A DNA stretch of 16,539 bases, taken from assembly GCA_002478115.1 (NCBI GenBank), contig DLMH01000060.1, positions 1-16,539 of the forward strand. The letters run 5' to 3'. Origin of the DNA: Candidatus Acidiferrum typicum (GTDB lineage: Bacteria; Acidobacteriota; Terriglobia; Acidiferrales; UBA7541). The notes beneath the pieces are model-generated. The model was not told the origin of the DNA, did no database searches, and saw only the letters and a program-made list of their open reading frames with translations. Each line of letters opens with the position of its first letter. Positions within the stretch are counted from its first letter, which is position 1. This document shows positions 8,218 to 15,153 of the stretch, in pieces. The position numbers and the translations under genes are program-made.

Positions 8218-9338
8218 GGCTCCACATCGCCACGAATCAATGCACCGACGAGATCCCCATTTATTTGGAATTCGCTCACTGGACGCACGACCGTGGGCTC
8301 GAGATGGCTGTTCCTGTAGAAAAGGAGTGTATTTTCTCCAGAAAAACGGCGGATCGCTTCGGGGTTGTGAGAGGTCGCAATGAACTGACCGCCAGATTGA
8401 AAAGCCTTGCGGAGAGCCAACACAAAGTGTCCAACCTCGGACAAGGCAAGATAATTGTCTGGTTCATCCCAGAAACAGACTATTGGACCATAGGCATCAT
8501 TAGCGGCAAGCACCAGAGCGCATATCATGAAACATTTCTCGCCGTCGGACAAATCCTCGAACGGAAGATTTACGGTTCCCTGGTCGTTGGAAAACTGGAC
8601 GACCAGGTTTCGAGAGTCCTTGCCAACCACTGGATTCTTGATGTCTTTCAAGTCGGGCATCACCTGCTTAAGATAGTCGTCGATCTTAGTATATGTAGAT
8701 GGCGCATAAGCCAGAAGACCTGAAAACCACGCGCCGAAGTTGGTCACCTGGACATTAGGCTGCAGCGTCTCCTCCTTGGAGTCGCCCACAATCAACGCAG
8801 GCATCGGTCGCAGGATGAACATGCGAGAAAGCCACTGCTTGAAAACAGACAACGGATCGTCGGTCGACTGTTGCTGAACGATAGGCAAGGCTACCAGGTG
8901 CCAGTCGATTCGGAAGTTTGCTTCAGTTTCCTTGTCAGTCCTCGTAAGGTGCACTTGTGATGTTTCTCGGGTGTAAACGAGCTTGCCGCCGACAACAAGT
9001 TTTTCTTCAAATACGCGCAGTTCCTTAAATCCCTTCGGAAACTCGAAAGCGACAGTATATCCGTAGGTCGCAGCTCCCAGCTCAACCTCAATCTCAAATC
9101 GCATAGGCACGTCCGTACGGCCGCGAGCAAAATCCTTCGGCCCAACAAGGTCGCCTACCCGGTTCGTGCCCCGCGCGATCCTTTGCAGAATCTCTAGCGC
9201 AAGCCCTACCGTGGTCTTGCCCGCTCCGTTCTTCCCAATTAGCAGGGCCGACGACTTCCCCGAGATAGGCAACTCGAAGTTTTCCAGGCATCGGAAGTTA
9301 TGAATGTAAAGTCGACGTATCATAAAGGCATGATACAT
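8214..9338 (-). CDS. ABC/SMC-type AAA ATPase (OLD/RecF-like), probable defence-associated
   Basis: A 374-residue soluble ATPase with a complete ABC-type nucleotide-binding set: a RecF/OLD-like start (RRLYIHNFRCLENFEL), Walker A GKNGAGKT (35-42), ABC signature LSDGEK (263-268), Walker B IVCFWDEP with D291/E292, and H-switch ATSHNPE (H324). The middle (about 90-255) replaces the long coiled coil of SMC proteins with a compact insert. Such stand-alone ATPases paired with a small nuclease-like gene are frequent in anti-phage systems, for example PARIS and, as a fusion, OLD/Gabija. This pair matches none of them clearly. G+C is low (24 of 60 in 9001-9060; 28 of 60 in 8521-8580), suggesting transfer. 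The start is ATG 9338 or in-frame ATG 9323; the latter fits the family start better. A hairpin spans both starts. It lies 105 bp downstream of lexA on the same strand. Confidence 0.9.
   Translation of the reverse strand: MYHAFMIRRLYIHNFRCLENFELPISGKSSALLIGKNGAGKTTVGLALEILQRIARGTNRVGDLVGPKDFARGRTDVPMRFEIEVELGAATYGYTVAFEFPKGFKELRVFEEKLVVGGKLVYTRETSQVHLTRTDKETEANFRIDWHLVALPIVQQQSTDDPLSVFKQWLSRMFILRPMPALIVGDSKEETLQPNVQVTNFGAWFSGLLAYAPSTYTKIDDYLKQVMPDLKDIKNPVVGKDSRNLVVQFSNDQGTVNLPFEDLSDGEKCFMICALVLAANDAYGPIVCFWDEPDNYLALSEVGHFVLALRKAFQSGGQFIATSHNPEAIRRFSGENTLLFYRNSHLEPTVVRPVSEFQINGDLVGALIRGDVEP
9317..9336. promoter_or_regulatory. Inverted repeat across the ATPase start codons
   Basis: GTATCAT (9317-9323) and ATGATAC (9330-9336) form a perfect 7-bp inverted repeat around a 6-base loop; a G-U and an A-U pair could extend it to nine. 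Both candidate ATG codons of the ATPase (9338 and 9323) touch the arms. As RNA it could hide the start; as DNA it could be an operator. No Shine-Dalgarno precedes either ATG. Confidence 0.35.
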
Positions 9339-9443
9339 GCTCTAGGGGGTGCGCTGAACTGGAATTTTGCCTTCTTGCAGCTGGACGGGAACGTCTGTGA
9401 TGATCGGCGGGGACCTTGACCCAATCAATCGAGGAGGCGGCCG

Positions 9444-10067
9444 TCAGTATTTGCGCAGGACGCCGATGACGCGGCCCTGGATCTTGACGTCGGCGGCAGC
9501 CACCAGGATGGGCGCCATTTCCGAATTGGCAGGCTGCAGGCGAACTTTCCCCGAGCCTTCGCGATAGAACCTTTTGAGCGTGGCATCATCGCCGCCCACC
9601 AGAGCGACGACGATATCCCCTGCATTGGCCACCTGGGTCTGTTCGCACACCACATAATCGCCATCCATGATGTGATCCTCAATCATGGAACTGCCTTTCA
9701 CCTGCAAGACGAAGGAATTCCCGCCGCGGGCAAAATCACCCAGAGAAATCGTCTCGCGCTCCTCGACGGCTTCGAGCGGGCGGCCGGCGGCGATGCGGCC
9801 AACCAGCGGAAGCTCCTGAATGCGGCGCTCAATCACTTGTTCTTTGACGGACTTCGGCAATTGCACGATTTCAATCGAGCGGCTCTGGTTATAACCGCGG
9901 CGGATAAAGCCCTTTTTCTCGAGGGTGCTGATGTGTTTGTGGACCGTGGCGAGCGAGCTGAGTTTCAATCCGCGTCCAATTTCTTCAAAACTCGGCGCGT
10001 AACCGTGCTTGGTCTCAAACGCGACGAGAAAATCAAGAACTTCTTTTTGGCGTTTTGTCAGGGCCAT
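9444..10067 (-). CDS. lexA: LexA repressor, SOS regulator and self-cleaving protease
   Basis: A 207-residue LexA. The N-terminal winged helix (1-65) reads TKRQKEVLDFL then the recognition region PSFEEIGRGLKLSSLATVHKHI. The cleavage site is Ala-Gly in VGRIAAGRP (A94-G95). The serine-lysine dyad is S127 (KGSSM) and K165 (ATLKRF). It represses DNA-repair genes by binding operators as a dimer and inactivates itself when RecA filaments form on damaged DNA. The ATG at 10067 has an excellent ribosome site, GGAGG, five bases upstream. The gene diverges from a membrane-protein gene; the ATPase/TOPRIM cassette follows on the same strand with no obvious terminator between. All residues needed for autocleavage are present. 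Confidence 0.98.
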   Translation of the reverse strand: MALTKRQKEVLDFLVAFETKHGYAPSFEEIGRGLKLSSLATVHKHISTLEKKGFIRRGYNQSRSIEIVQLPKSVKEQVIERRIQELPLVGRIAAGRPLEAVEERETISLGDFARGGNSFVLQVKGSSMIEDHIMDGDYVVCEQTQVANAGDIVVALVGGDDATLKRFYREGSGKVRLQPANSEMAPILVAAADVKIQGRVIGVLRKY

Positions 10068-10162
10068 GAGTTCCTCCGTGTGCGTGCTGGTGCTGGACGT
10101 AGATCAATTGTCGAGGCCGCCAGTGGCTGCGCCGCGATCGCGGACCTGCTCAGCCATCCACG

Positions 10163-10199
10163 GCCACTTTAGGCGAAAAAAAAGCGAACGTCAAGTGGC
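10163..10199 (-). promoter_or_regulatory. Predicted lexA promoter with overlapping inverted repeat
   Basis: On the minus strand, TTGACG (10194 to 10189) and TAAAGT (10171 to 10166) are separated by 17 bp, a good sigma-70-like pair about 100 bp upstream of lexA. GCCACTT (10163-10169) and AAGTGGC (10193-10199) are perfect inverted arms that overlap the -10 and -35 respectively. LexA commonly represses its own gene, so these arms are a possible operator. They do not match the Bacillus-type (GAAC-N4-GTTC) or alphaproteobacterial (GTTC-N7-GAAC) SOS box. Confidence 0.5.
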
Positions 10200-10276
10200 A
10201 TTTTGGATACCCGCGCGCGCAACTCACTCTATTCAGGAGTACCGCCGTGTGCTGTCATGCCTAAGGAAAAGATGTG

Positions 10277-10780
10277 ATGCCCGCAAGAAACCGTTCCGCA
10301 GGCGTAACCGCCGCCGCCACGCTCGCCGTGCTGGGCGGCGTGATTGCCTTCTTACTCTGGGGCTGGTTTTTCCTTCCTCTGATGAGCCTCCCGCCGGACT
10401 CGAACGGTAAATACGCGTATCAGGTTCATCCGCTGCCGTTTGCTTTGATTGCCCTGGTTCCGCCGTTTCTGGTGGCGCTGGGCATGGGCACGGGCATCTG
10501 CCTCTTCCAGCTTCGACCGTGGGCCCGGAAGGCTGCGCTTTTATGGGCTTCGATGGCCCTGGCGTTCTGCTTGAGCATGATCGCGCTGCGGCCCTTCGAG
10601 ACGTTTGCGATACCCGAGCATTTTGTCACCGAAGCCGAATCGATGAGGCAGCTCCTGGCAGTCTCCGTTGTATTCATGCTGCTCCCGATCAGTATCTGGT
10701 GGCTTTTTTTCTTCCGGCTCAAGAGTGTGGTGGAACAATTTGAAGGCCGAAGAACGACGGCTACTTCACTGGAAAGCTAA
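10277..10780 (+). CDS. Hypothetical four-helix integral membrane protein
   Basis: A 167-residue membrane protein that I do not recognise. Four hydrophobic helices are visible at about 9-36, 52-78, 84-103 and 124-147, with an extra-membrane loop of about 15 residues (SLPPDSNGKYAYQV) between the first two and a charged C-terminal tail. Both ends are predicted to lie on the same side. No catalytic or metal motif is seen. The ATG at 10277 is chosen because AAGGA lies nine bases upstream; a GTG one codon earlier is also possible at six bases. It diverges from lexA across about 200 bp and converges with the single-pass protein gene beyond 11100. There is no evidence linking it to SOS functions except position. 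Confidence 0.75.
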   Translation: MPARNRSAGVTAAATLAVLGGVIAFLLWGWFFLPLMSLPPDSNGKYAYQVHPLPFALIALVPPFLVALGMGTGICLFQLRPWARKAALLWASMALAFCLSMIALRPFETFAIPEHFVTEAESMRQLLAVSVVFMLLPISIWWLFFFRLKSVVEQFEGRRTTATSLES

Positions 10781-11099
10781 GCCCTACTCTGGCTTCCGCA
10801 AAAGACCAGCAAAAAAGCAGATTCATGGCGCAAAAAGCACGCATGGACAAGAGTTCCTCGCGCCGTTCAAAAGGCGAACGGCTCCCGGAATGACATTGGC
10901 GGACGAATGATTCTTGCGAGCACGGCAGAGCGTGGCAGCGCTGGATGCAGCGGATGGGTGCGAAGCGGAAGGCGCCCCGAGGTCCTCAACTGCCTGGGCG
11001 GGCCTGCGCCACGCCGCCCAGGGATACCCCCACCGCGCGAGGCGAGGTTGCAGCTTCGGTGACAATCTCCTAATGTGGGCAGCAGCCCTTTGCTAGCTA
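10781..11099. other. Non-coding gap between convergent genes, hairpin-rich
   Basis: This 319-bp stretch contains no credible gene. It holds a REP-like hairpin (10854-10895), listed separately, and a second perfect 9-bp stem CCTGGGCGG (10993-11001) with CCGCCCAGG (11014-11022) around a 12-base loop. Neither is followed by a T-run. Because the flanking genes converge here, these structures may help end transcription or protect 3' ends, but that is inference. Confidence 0.5.
10854..10895. repeat. REP-like hairpin repeat, copy 1
   Basis: TTCC (10854-10857) and GGAA (10887-10890) enclose the perfect stem GCCGTTC (10862-10868) / GAACGGC (10876-10882). The unit ends GGAATGACA, the same ending as the copy at 14870-14893. 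The octamer GCAGATTC that directly abuts the other copy is found here at 10817-10824, separated from the hairpin by about 30 bp. This suggests a dispersed intergenic repeat family. Confidence 0.45.
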
Positions 11100-11561
11100 C
11101 TATTTCGCGGCCGTGGCGTTCGTAATCCGGATCTTGAACCAGATCGTGCCAGTCGGGTAGAGCGTATCGCGAAACTGCGCGCTCTGGTCATCGCCGGGGC
11201 CGATGGTGATGGGGATCTTGCCTTGGTTGACAAGCAAAACCCGATTGTCCGCGCCAGCGTAGGTCGTCTCGTAGGCGATATTGCTGTAGGTGAGCTCCGC
11301 AGATGAGTTCTTAATGTCGACCGACCACATAGCGGTCGTGCCGCTGAAATCTTTATCCATCTTGGCGCTCACTACCCGCAAGTCGTGGACTGGATCGGCC
11401 TTCACGTTGGTGAGCGTTGCAACGGGGGCCGGGCCTTTCGCACTGCGCTTTGAGGTCACGTAGATCAGCGCCACTACTGCTAGGACCACAACTATCCCAA
11501 TGCCGATCCACAGCCCTGTCTTGCTGCTTTCTTTCTCCTGCTTTAGAGGTGATTCAAACAT
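11100..11561 (-). CDS. Single-pass membrane-anchored hypothetical protein with beta-rich outer domain
   Basis: A 153-residue protein with an N-in single transmembrane helix (about 16-35, GLWIGIGIVVVLAVVALIYV) flanked by KQEKESSK and KRSAK, then a short Ala/Pro linker and a periplasmic or external domain (about 55-148) of alternating strands such as MWSVDIKNSSAELTYSN and TIWFKIRITN. The pattern looks like an immunoglobulin-like fold of the FxLYD/DUF4352 kind seen in secreted bacterial proteins, but the match is only by eye. There are no cysteines and no catalytic motif. The ATG at 11561 is preferred: the frame is open back to 11882, but the earlier part is arginine/serine-rich and unlike a real N-terminus. 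There is no strong ribosome site. It diverges from korA and converges on the four-helix protein. Confidence 0.7.
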   Translation of the reverse strand: MFESPLKQEKESSKTGLWIGIGIVVVLAVVALIYVTSKRSAKGPAPVATLTNVKADPVHDLRVVSAKMDKDFSGTTAMWSVDIKNSSAELTYSNIAYETTYAGADNRVLLVNQGKIPITIGPGDDQSAQFRDTLYPTGTIWFKIRITNATAAK

Positions 11562-11920
11562 AGTAGTGACCGGAAGCTCCGATTTAGACCTCCGGGTCCT
11601 CAGCCTACTCTTTTCCTGCCATGGAAACAACGAGTATTCCACCCGAGCAAGTCCCCGCGAGATCAGCGAAACTCCGGCGGCGCGCGACGTAAGGTTCTTT
11701 GGAAAGAGTTCATCCCGGAAATGCGGGTTTAGTACTTTGTGACGCGCTGACTGGCGCGGTTCGCTGTCGCCGCTGCGCTCCTGTGGTATTCTTGATAAGC
11801 CGGTTCTTGGCGGTTTAGCGCTCGCTCCCGCTGGAAACACACCGAACCGCCGATTTGTTGCAAGCCGAACTCCTTCCGGCATGCTGGAGGAGTCACTGGA
11901 AGACGGGGGTAAGTCGCACG
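11562..11920. promoter_or_regulatory. Divergent intergenic region upstream of korA
   Basis: This 359-bp gap must carry promoters for korAB (plus) and the single-pass protein (minus). On the plus strand TTGATA at 11792-11797 is a plausible -35, but the best -10 at the right distance is poor. On the minus strand nothing convincing was found. A short hairpin CGGA-AGC-TCCG lies at 11571-11581 just ahead of the minus-strand start. No riboswitch or repeat was recognised. Confidence 0.25.
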
Positions 11921-13792
11921 ATGTCCACGCTCATGGATGTTCCCGCAGGGAAGACAAAACGCGAAGTGATTGATCAGGCGGTGATCCGTTTCGCCGGAGA
12001 TTCTGGCGATGGCATGCAAATCACCGGCAGCCAGTTTACGAACACCGTCGCGCTTTATGGAAACGATATCGCCACTTTTCCGGACTATCCCGCGGAGATT
12101 CGCGCTCCTGCCGGCACCGTTCCGGGCGTGAGCGGCTTCCAGTTGAATTTTTCCTCGGAGGAAGTGCACACCCCGGGCGACTCCATCGATGTATTGATCG
12201 CCATGAATCCGGCGGCCTTGAAGGTGAATGTTGGCGACCTGAAGGCGAACGGCATCGCCATCATCAACTCCGACAGCTTCAAGGAAAGCGACCTGCGCAA
12301 GGCGCACCTGACCACTAATCCCCTTGAGGACCATTCGCTCGACAAATTCCGTGTCTTTCCCGTGGAATTGCAGCGTCTGACGCGTTCGGCCTTGCAACAT
12401 CTGGGTCTCGACGCCAAAGCCATGGACCGTTGCAAGAACTTCTTTGCGCTGGGCATGTGCTACTGGCTATACAACCGCTCGATGGAGCCGACGGTCCGCT
12501 GGATCGATGACAAGTTCAAGAAGAAACCGCTGCTGGCAGAGGCCAACAAGCTGGCGCTCAAGGCCGGTTATTCCTATTGCGAAGCCACCGAAGCGTTCCA
12601 GATCAGCTATGAGATTCCGCCGGCGCAGCTTTCCCCCGGGTTGTACCGCAATTTGAGCGGCAATCAAGCCCTGGCGCTGGGGTTTGTCACGGCGGCGAAG
12701 AAAGCCGGACTCAAGTTGTTCCTGGGGAGTTATCCGATTACGCCTGCTTCGGACATCCTGCACGAGCTTTCGCAGTACAAGGATTTTGGAGTGCTGACCT
12801 TCCAGGCGGAAGATGAAATCGCGGCGATTACTTCCTCGATTGGCGCTTCCTACGCCGGATGCCTGGCCATCACCAGCACTTCCGGCCCCGGCATGGCGTT
12901 GAAGACGGAAGCCCTGGGACTCGCGGTAATGACGGAGCTTCCGCTGGTGATCTGCAATATTCAGCGCGGTGGCCCTTCGACCGGTCTGCCCACGAAAACC
13001 GAGCAGGCCGACCTGCTGCAGGCGCTGTTTGGGCGCAATTCCGAAGCGCCCATTCCCGTGCTTGCGGCCGCGACGCCCGGGGATTGTTTCTGGATCGCCG
13101 TGGAAGCCAGCCGCATTGCGTTGAAGTACATGGTGCCGGTGATTATTCTCTCGGACGGCTACCTGGCCAACGGCGCGGAGCCCTGGCGAATACCAAGCGT
13201 CGAGGAAATTCCGGGCATCCCCGTGCGTTTTGCAACGGATCCCGAAGGATTCCTGCCCTACAAGCGCGACCCGGAAACGCTGGCGCGGCCATGGGCCATC
13301 CCGGGGACACCGGGACTCGAGCATCGTATCGGCGGCCTGGAGAAACAGGACGTCACGGGGAACATAAATTACGAGCCGCTGAATCACGAGAAGATGGTGC
13401 GAATTCGCGCGGCCAAAATTGATGCCATCGTGCAGGATGTGCCGAATGTGCTGCCCAGCGGCGACCCGGAAGGCGACCTGCTCTTGGTGTCCTGGGGTTC
13501 GACGTATGGCTCGATCACGCAAGCGGTGAAGGCGGAGCGCGCCAAGGGCCGCAAGCTCGGCCACCTACACCTGCGCTACCTGAATCCATTGCCAGCCAAC
13601 CTCGGCGACATCTTGAAGCGCTACCGCAAAATTTTGGTGCCCGAGCTCAACATGGGGCAACTGCTCTGGGTGCTGCGTGCGAAGTACCTGGTGGATGCCG
13701 TCGGCTTGAACAAAATTCAGGGGCGTCCCTTCAAACAGAACGAGCTCGAACAAAAAATTGAAGAATTGCTGGGACGCCAGGAGGCGCGATGA
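11921..13792 (+). CDS. korA: 2-oxoglutarate:ferredoxin oxidoreductase, fused gamma-alpha subunit
   Basis: A 623-residue large subunit in which the gamma domain (about 18-200, starting IRFAGDSGDGMQ and including PAEIRAPAGT) is fused in front of the alpha pyrimidine-binding domain. The alpha domain carries the substrate-contact motif YPITPASD (271-278) and continues with AEDEIAAI and TSTSGPG. With KorB it converts 2-oxoglutarate and CoA to succinyl-CoA and CO2 with ferredoxin as electron carrier, oxidatively or in reverse. The start at ATG 11921 gives the usual N-terminus; GGGGGT lies 11 bases upstream, and a TTG 22 codons earlier is less likely. It overlaps korB as ATGA. A pyruvate or branched-chain 2-oxoacid preference is possible, but the beta subunit supports Kor. 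No ferredoxin-like domain is fused. Confidence 0.93.
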   Translation: MSTLMDVPAGKTKREVIDQAVIRFAGDSGDGMQITGSQFTNTVALYGNDIATFPDYPAEIRAPAGTVPGVSGFQLNFSSEEVHTPGDSIDVLIAMNPAALKVNVGDLKANGIAIINSDSFKESDLRKAHLTTNPLEDHSLDKFRVFPVELQRLTRSALQHLGLDAKAMDRCKNFFALGMCYWLYNRSMEPTVRWIDDKFKKKPLLAEANKLALKAGYSYCEATEAFQISYEIPPAQLSPGLYRNLSGNQALALGFVTAAKKAGLKLFLGSYPITPASDILHELSQYKDFGVLTFQAEDEIAAITSSIGASYAGCLAITSTSGPGMALKTEALGLAVMTELPLVICNIQRGGPSTGLPTKTEQADLLQALFGRNSEAPIPVLAAATPGDCFWIAVEASRIALKYMVPVIILSDGYLANGAEPWRIPSVEEIPGIPVRFATDPEGFLPYKRDPETLARPWAIPGTPGLEHRIGGLEKQDVTGNINYEPLNHEKMVRIRAAKIDAIVQDVPNVLPSGDPEGDLLLVSWGSTYGSITQAVKAERAKGRKLGHLHLRYLNPLPANLGDILKRYRKILVPELNMGQLLWVLRAKYLVDAVGLNKIQGRPFKQNELEQKIEELLGRQEAR

Positions 13793-14817
13793 CGACTACT
13801 GCTCTTCCTCCACTTACCAAAAAGGATTTCCAGACCGACCAGGAAGTGCGCTGGTGCCCGGGGTGCGGCGATTACGCCATCCTCGCCGCTGTGCAAGCCG
13901 TTTTCCCGGAGCTCGGCGTGCCCCGCGAGAATTTTGTGGTGGTTTCCGGCATCGGCTGCTCCAGCCGCTTCCCGTATTACATGAACACCTACGGCTTTCA
14001 CTCCATCCATGGCCGTGCGCCCGCGGTGGCCTCCGGCATCAAGATCGCGCATCCGGAGTTGGAAGTCTGGGTGGCCACCGGCGATGGCGATGCTCTCGCC
14101 ATTGGAGGAAACCACACCATTCACATGCTGCGGCGAAACGTCGGCATCAAGGTGCTGCTGTTCAACAACCGCATCTATGGATTGACGAAAGGCCAGTACT
14201 CGCCCACTTCGGAATTTCACAAGATCACGAAGTCCACTCCCTTCGGCTCGCCGGACCACCCGTTCAATCCCGTGTCATTGGCCATCGGCGCGGAAGCCAC
14301 GTTTGTGGCGCGCGCCGTGGACGTATTTCAGGCGCATTTGAAGGACACCCTGAAGGCTGCGGCAGCGCACAAGGGCTCCGCGTTCGTAGAGATTCTGCAG
14401 AACTGCAACATTTTTAACGATGGCGCATGGACAGGTTTGACGGAAAAAGACACGCGCAGCGAACACGTTATGCAACTGGAGCACGGGAAGCCTCTTGTGT
14501 TCGGCAAGAATCGCGACAAGGGCATCCGCCGCAAGTCCGACGGCGACATCGAGGTCGTGCCGCTCGGCAACGGCATCGCCGAGTCGGACCTGGTTGTGCA
14601 TGATGCGCATCACCCGCGGCCGTCGTATGCCTTCCTGCTTTCGCATATGGAGCATCGCCCGGGCTTCCCCACCCCCATCGGCGTGTTTCGCGCCTGGGAC
14701 GATCTGCCGCGCTACGAGGACGTCATCAACGACCAGGTGCGCGAAGTCATCGCCAAGAAGGGCCCGGGGGATCTGAACCGGCTGCTGCGAGCGGGCGATA
14801 CCTGGGAAGTGAAGTAG
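13789..14817 (+). CDS. korB: 2-oxoglutarate:ferredoxin oxidoreductase, beta (TPP) subunit
   Basis: A 342-residue beta subunit that binds thiamine diphosphate and one [4Fe-4S] cluster. Expected cluster cysteines are C23 and C26 (CPGCG), C57 (GIGCSSR) and C206 (LQNCNIF). The TPP/Mg motif is GDGDALAIGGNH (98-109) with the matching NN at 126-127. The segments GCSSRFPYYMNTYGFHSIHGR and LTKGQYSPTSE are very like, from memory, those of mycobacterial KorB, which supports 2-oxoglutarate as substrate. The start overlaps the korA stop as ATGA, with AGGAGG four bases upstream, so both coupling and independent initiation are likely. A hairpin terminator lies 60 bp past the stop. All cofactor residues are intact. 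Confidence 0.96.
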   Translation: MTTTALPPLTKKDFQTDQEVRWCPGCGDYAILAAVQAVFPELGVPRENFVVVSGIGCSSRFPYYMNTYGFHSIHGRAPAVASGIKIAHPELEVWVATGDGDALAIGGNHTIHMLRRNVGIKVLLFNNRIYGLTKGQYSPTSEFHKITKSTPFGSPDHPFNPVSLAIGAEATFVARAVDVFQAHLKDTLKAAAAHKGSAFVEILQNCNIFNDGAWTGLTEKDTRSEHVMQLEHGKPLVFGKNRDKGIRRKSDGDIEVVPLGNGIAESDLVVHDAHHPRPSYAFLLSHMEHRPGFPTPIGVFRAWDDLPRYEDVINDQVREVIAKKGPGDLNRLLRAGDTWEVK

Positions 14818-14821
14818 GCTG

Positions 14822-14850
14822 TTGACACCTGTCTAAGTCATGTCCTAATT
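14822..14850 (+). promoter_or_regulatory. Possible sigma-70-like promoter after korB
   Basis: A perfect TTGACA (14822-14827) sits four bases after the korB stop. The best -10 is CCTAAT (14844-14849, 16-bp spacer, four of six). The korAB terminator follows within about 30-50 bp, so a transcript from here would be very short or would have to read through. Confidence 0.25.
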
Positions 14851-14869
14851 CGCACGCGGGAAAAGCAGA

Positions 14870-14893
14870 TTCCTCGCTCCGCTCGGAATGACA
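14870..14893. repeat. REP-like hairpin repeat, copy 2
   Basis: TTCC (14870-14873) and GGAA (14885-14888) frame a short palindromic core, followed by TGACA. GCAGATTC (14865-14872) overlaps the left end. It shares both end motifs with the copy at 10854-10895, though the stem sequences differ. Part of it has become the stem of the korAB terminator. Confidence 0.45.
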
Positions 14894-14905
14894 AGCGGGG
14901 TTTTT
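14877..14905 (+). terminator. Rho-independent terminator of korAB
   Basis: CTCCGCT (14877-14883) pairs with AGCGGGG (14894-14900), seven pairs with one G-U, around a 10-base loop, followed directly by five T residues (14901-14905). It begins 60 bp past the korB stop, the expected place for the end of the korAB transcript. Confidence 0.65.
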
Positions 14906-15153
14906 ACGTGTGCAGGGACCGATGAATCTACGCCCATTTAAGGCCACGTGCCCCATCTTGTTGGGTCTCTGCTGCCTTATCTCAGCCCGCCCCTCTCACC
15001 AGCAAGAGGAACACACCGTTTTTGCCGTATACTCGCGATCATCTTTCTTCATGGCGCCGGCAACCAATTCCTCCCCCTTTCACGATAAAATGGGCTGCGC
15101 GTGAAACCAACCGCTGCTCGCTACATCTAAGGGGTAGTGGTCGGCCTCGACTC
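14906..15153. promoter_or_regulatory. Upstream region of the GAF-phosphatase gene
   Basis: The leader of the phosphatase gene. TAAAAT at 15086-15091 is a good -10-like hexamer (five of six) without a recognisable -35, so an alternative sigma factor or activator is possible. AAGGGG at 15129-15134 is too far (19 bases) from the ATG at 15154 to be its ribosome site. Nothing else was recognised apart from the doubtful small ORF. Confidence 0.25.
14922..15104 (+). CDS. Doubtful small ORF with signal-peptide-like start
   Basis: A 60-codon frame begins at ATG 14922 with AGGGA four bases upstream. Its N-terminus (MNLRPFKATCPILLGLCCL) looks like a signal peptide, but the rest shows no motif and is serine-rich. 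It lies in the gap between the korAB terminator and the phosphatase gene. It may well be chance; homologues at the same position would be needed to believe it. Confidence 0.18.
   Translation: MNLRPFKATCPILLGLCCLISARPSHQQEEHTVFAVYSRSSFFMAPATNSSPFHDKMGCA

Noticed and set aside
7738..9338. Direct assignment of the ATPase pair to PARIS, Gabija, Septu or RloAB
   Set aside because: The small partner is shorter than AriB and RloB, there is no HNH motif as in Septu PtuB, and the TOPRIM is not fused to the ATPase as in GajA/OLD. By eye none fits well enough to name.
10993..11022. Perfect 9-bp stem as a Rho-independent terminator
   Set aside because: No T-run follows on either strand, so only a generic hairpin is reported.
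11562..11882. N-terminal extension of the single-pass membrane protein
   Set aside because: The added residues are arginine/serine-rich and precede a clean cytoplasmic-tag-plus-helix start at 11561; they more likely represent the divergent promoter region.
12467..13564. 365-codon minus-strand frame inside korA
   Set aside because: Arginine/glutamine-rich shadow translation with no motif, lying wholly under the well-supported korA frame.
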